IMG/VR virus record: IMGVR_UViG_3300009180_000199
Location: 1-25,739 of that record
DNA length: 25,739 nucleotides
Strand: one strand, 5' to 3'
Origin: a virus
Shown here: positions 23,943 to 25,739 of the stretch, piece by piece
Layout of the letters: every line of letters begins with the position of its first letter
Numbering within the stretch: the first letter of the stretch is position 1
Program-made: the position numbers and the translations under genes
The notes under the pieces: model-generated
What the model was told of the DNA's origin: nothing
The model's database searches: none
The model's input: the letters and a program-made list of their open reading frames with translations, nothing else

Positions 23943-25739
23943 TTATACTATTTCACAAGCCCCACCAGCACAGGCGGCTTCCCCTCTAAGGTCGGTATTA
24001 TCTTGTAACTCAATAACTTTTGTAAGATCCACATCTTTTAATGTGTTTAATAATCTATCAAAATCTTCTTTTGTACAATCTTCAAAAGGTGCTTGGGTAT
24101 AAGTTCCTCCGTTATAAGGTAATACAGATAGTCCATTATAAAACTTACGGTTATCCCACATCCATTCACCAACTAATTCCCATTCGTCTTCTTTAATTGA
24201 AACTGTTGCCGATACGTTATGAGTATTTTGTCCTGTTCTATGACCTGGTTTAATCCATTCTTGTGCAACTTTTTTAACTCTTTCCAACATTTGGAATACT
24301 GATTCGTGTCTTATGATAGCACCTTCAGGGGCTTTTTGTGGTATACCAATTACTGCAGTATCGTGAGGACGGAAAAACTCATCTTCAATCAACTCAGGGT
24401 GATTAATCGCCAAGTAATTATAGATTGATTCATTTTTACCTACACGGATTCTTCTTAGGTAATAATCGTTATGCCAAGCGTGGATTCCTGACGATGTGCC
24501 CAATACCAATGATGAGGTTCCGGATGGTTTAACTGTCGTTGATCTTGCAGATTTGTTAATTCCAATAAGACCTGCAACCCTTTCATTTTCTTCTTTAACG
24601 GCTTGAGCCGCCGCTTTCATATCATATCCTAAAACAACACCCGAACCGATTCCTGTCATTCCAACACCAATAAGTGCGTCTTTTTCAGTTGTTCTTTTCC
24701 AAACGTCTCTTAGGTAATGGAAGTCAGTATAACCTGCTTGTAATGTTCCAATGAATGCGGCCCCTTTAACTCTTTGTTCAAAATCTTCTTGTGATTCAAT
24801 ATCAGACGCATTTACTTCACATAAGTTACAGAATTGGTTAGGACGAAGTGCAATCTCACAACAAGGATTAGTTCCCCAATCTTTATCGTTTGACAAATAG
24901 ATACCAGGTTCTCCTGCTCCTGATAACTCAATACGTTTCCAAAGACCCATAAAGAATTCTTTTGTAATTTTGTGACGAAGAAGTACTGCCGAGTTATTTG
25001 CTCTACCTCTTTGTGCATTTTGTTCCCACCAATTACCTGACTTACAAGAAATCATTTCTTCATCATCAGCCGAGAATAATGAGATAAGTGCCGCTCTTCT
25101 AATACCACCTGCAAGTACTGCGTCTGCAATATGACATATAATATCGTGAGTTTCAATTGATGTTAATTTTTCACCATCTTTTTTGTTATTTAAAACTTTT
25201 GTTATGTGGTGGATACAATCTTTTAACGGTTGAGGTCCTGGAGCTTTTCCTCCAGAAGTAACCAATAAGGCTCCTTTATGTCGGATATCCGAAAAATCAA
25301 ACACAGGGGTTGACGCTTTTGTGCCCATATATGACTCAATAAGTACTTTAATTGCGTCTGCCCATCCTTCAATTGAATCTCCAATTAAGTACCTTCTTGT
25401 TCTTGTTGGATTTGGTTTTTTAATTTCTGGTAGTTTATCTACGTGGTGTCTTTGTACCGAGAACCCTACTCCTGTACCTCCTAAAAGTAAGAACATTGTC
25501 TCCGAAAATGCGTCCGTATGGTCAATAGGTAGATAAGCACAGTTATAAACTCTATTTGGTGAAATCTCAATTGGTTTACCTCCAAATTGTAATGATCTCA
25601 TTGATGGAAGAATTTTCTTATCATATACCATTTTGTATACGTTTTCAATTTCTTCTTTAATTTGTGGGTATTTTTTTTGGTGCATTTCTTTGTTTCTTGT
25701 TACCAATTCTTCCCACGATTCCCTTCTATTTAATTCAGG
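23943..25739 (-). CDS. nrdJ: class II (B12-dependent) ribonucleotide reductase, C-terminal part
   Basis: This frame is open to the window edge and gives 598 residues; the true start lies outside, so an in-window TTG at 25706 should not be taken as the start. It makes deoxyribonucleotides from ribonucleotides for phage DNA synthesis, using adenosylcobalamin to form a thiyl radical. Counting from the window edge, the key cysteines are C67 (R-V-Y-N-C-A-Y), C293 in N-P-C-C-E (predicted thiyl radical site), C304 in F-C-N-L, and the C-terminal redox pair C590/C595 in A-C-A-G-G-A-C-E. The spacings 293-304 and 590-595 equal those of C408-C419 and C731-C736 in the monomeric Lactobacillus leichmannii enzyme. 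The G-G-T-G-V-G-F segment and the K-P-S-G-T-S-S loop are also typical. No small-subunit gene is visible. Assignment to class II rests on the Cys pattern and overall resemblance to the monomeric enzyme. Confidence 0.88.
   Translation of the reverse strand, partial: PELNRRESWEELVTRNKEMHQKKYPQIKEEIENVYKMVYDKKILPSMRSLQFGGKPIEISPNRVYNCAYLPIDHTDAFSETMFLLLGGTGVGFSVQRHHVDKLPEIKKPNPTRTRRYLIGDSIEGWADAIKVLIESYMGTKASTPVFDFSDIRHKGALLVTSGGKAPGPQPLKDCIHHITKVLNNKKDGEKLTSIETHDIICHIADAVLAGGIRRAALISLFSADDEEMISCKSGNWWEQNAQRGRANNSAVLLRHKITKEFFMGLWKRIELSGAGEPGIYLSNDKDWGTNPCCEIALRPNQFCNLCEVNASDIESQEDFEQRVKGAAFIGTLQAGYTDFHYLRDVWKRTTEKDALIGVGMTGIGSGVVLGYDMKAAAQAVKEENERVAGLIGINKSARSTTVKPSGTSSLVLGTSSGIHAWHNDYYLRRIRVGKNESIYNYLAINHPELIEDEFFRPHDTAVIGIPQKAPEGAIIRHESVFQMLERVKKVAQEWIKPGHRTGQNTHNVSATVSIKEDEWELVGEWMWDNRKFYNGLSVLPYNGGTYTQAPFEDCTKEDFDRLLNTLKDVDLTKVIELQDNTDLRGEAACAGGACEIV

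Noticed and set aside
25321-25536. Plus-strand frame of 71 codons opposite the reductase gene
   Set aside because: It overlaps conserved reductase sequence including the first active-site cysteine region, and has no support of its own.
25704-25706. TTG at 25706 as the start of the reductase gene
   Set aside because: The same frame continues open for 11 more codons to the window edge with sequence fitting the family (E-S-W-E-E-L-V-T-R-N-K), so the gene is simply cut by the window.

Overview
The window is a stretch of a large, AT-rich contractile-tailed (myovirus-type) bacteriophage genome, most likely infecting a member of the Bacteroidota. The phage assignment rests on two clear baseplate wedge proteins (gp25/W-like and gp6/J-like) followed by a run of large structural proteins. 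The host inference rests on SprB-type repeats (the flavobacterial gliding adhesin family) in one tail protein, a DUF5522-type small protein typical of Bacteroidota, the absence of Shine-Dalgarno sequences with A-rich start regions instead, and the AT-rich composition. All convincing genes lie on the minus strand, so transcription runs from the high to the low coordinates. No tRNA, CRISPR array, insertion sequence or integrase was seen, and no gene-free stretch exceeds 72 bases.

Region 1 (25739 down to about 23696) is a short metabolic unit: the C-terminal part of a class II (adenosylcobalamin-dependent) ribonucleotide reductase, which runs off the window, and then a 72-residue Cys-rich DUF5522-like protein. 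A strong intrinsic terminator closes the unit and overlaps the stop codon of the small gene.

Region 2 (23658 down to about 8230) is the baseplate module: gp25/W-like, gp6/J-like, a 1822-residue protein with three predicted membrane segments and a Cys cluster, three proteins of unknown function (577, 260 and 302 residues), a 380-residue PKD-domain protein, and a 1000-residue protein holding a segment that resembles phage P2 gpI. The order W, J, ..., I, then fibres is that of the P2 tail operon with five extra genes inserted. A 70-base inverted repeat sits between the gp6-like and 1822-residue genes.

Region 3 (8233 down to 52) encodes the presumed distal adhesion apparatus: a 1223-residue mosaic with seven SprB-like repeats, three Pro-Thr linkers and a probable beta-propeller; a 730-residue Cys-rich protein; a 102-residue protein sharing the N-terminal domain of the 730-residue one; and a 652-residue fibre with six VGIG repeats and a distinct C-terminal head domain. 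Many genes overlap by 1, 4, 8 or 14 bases, so translation is probably coupled through the module. Which of these proteins contacts the host, and whether the SprB-like and membrane-segment proteins act as proposed, is inference.
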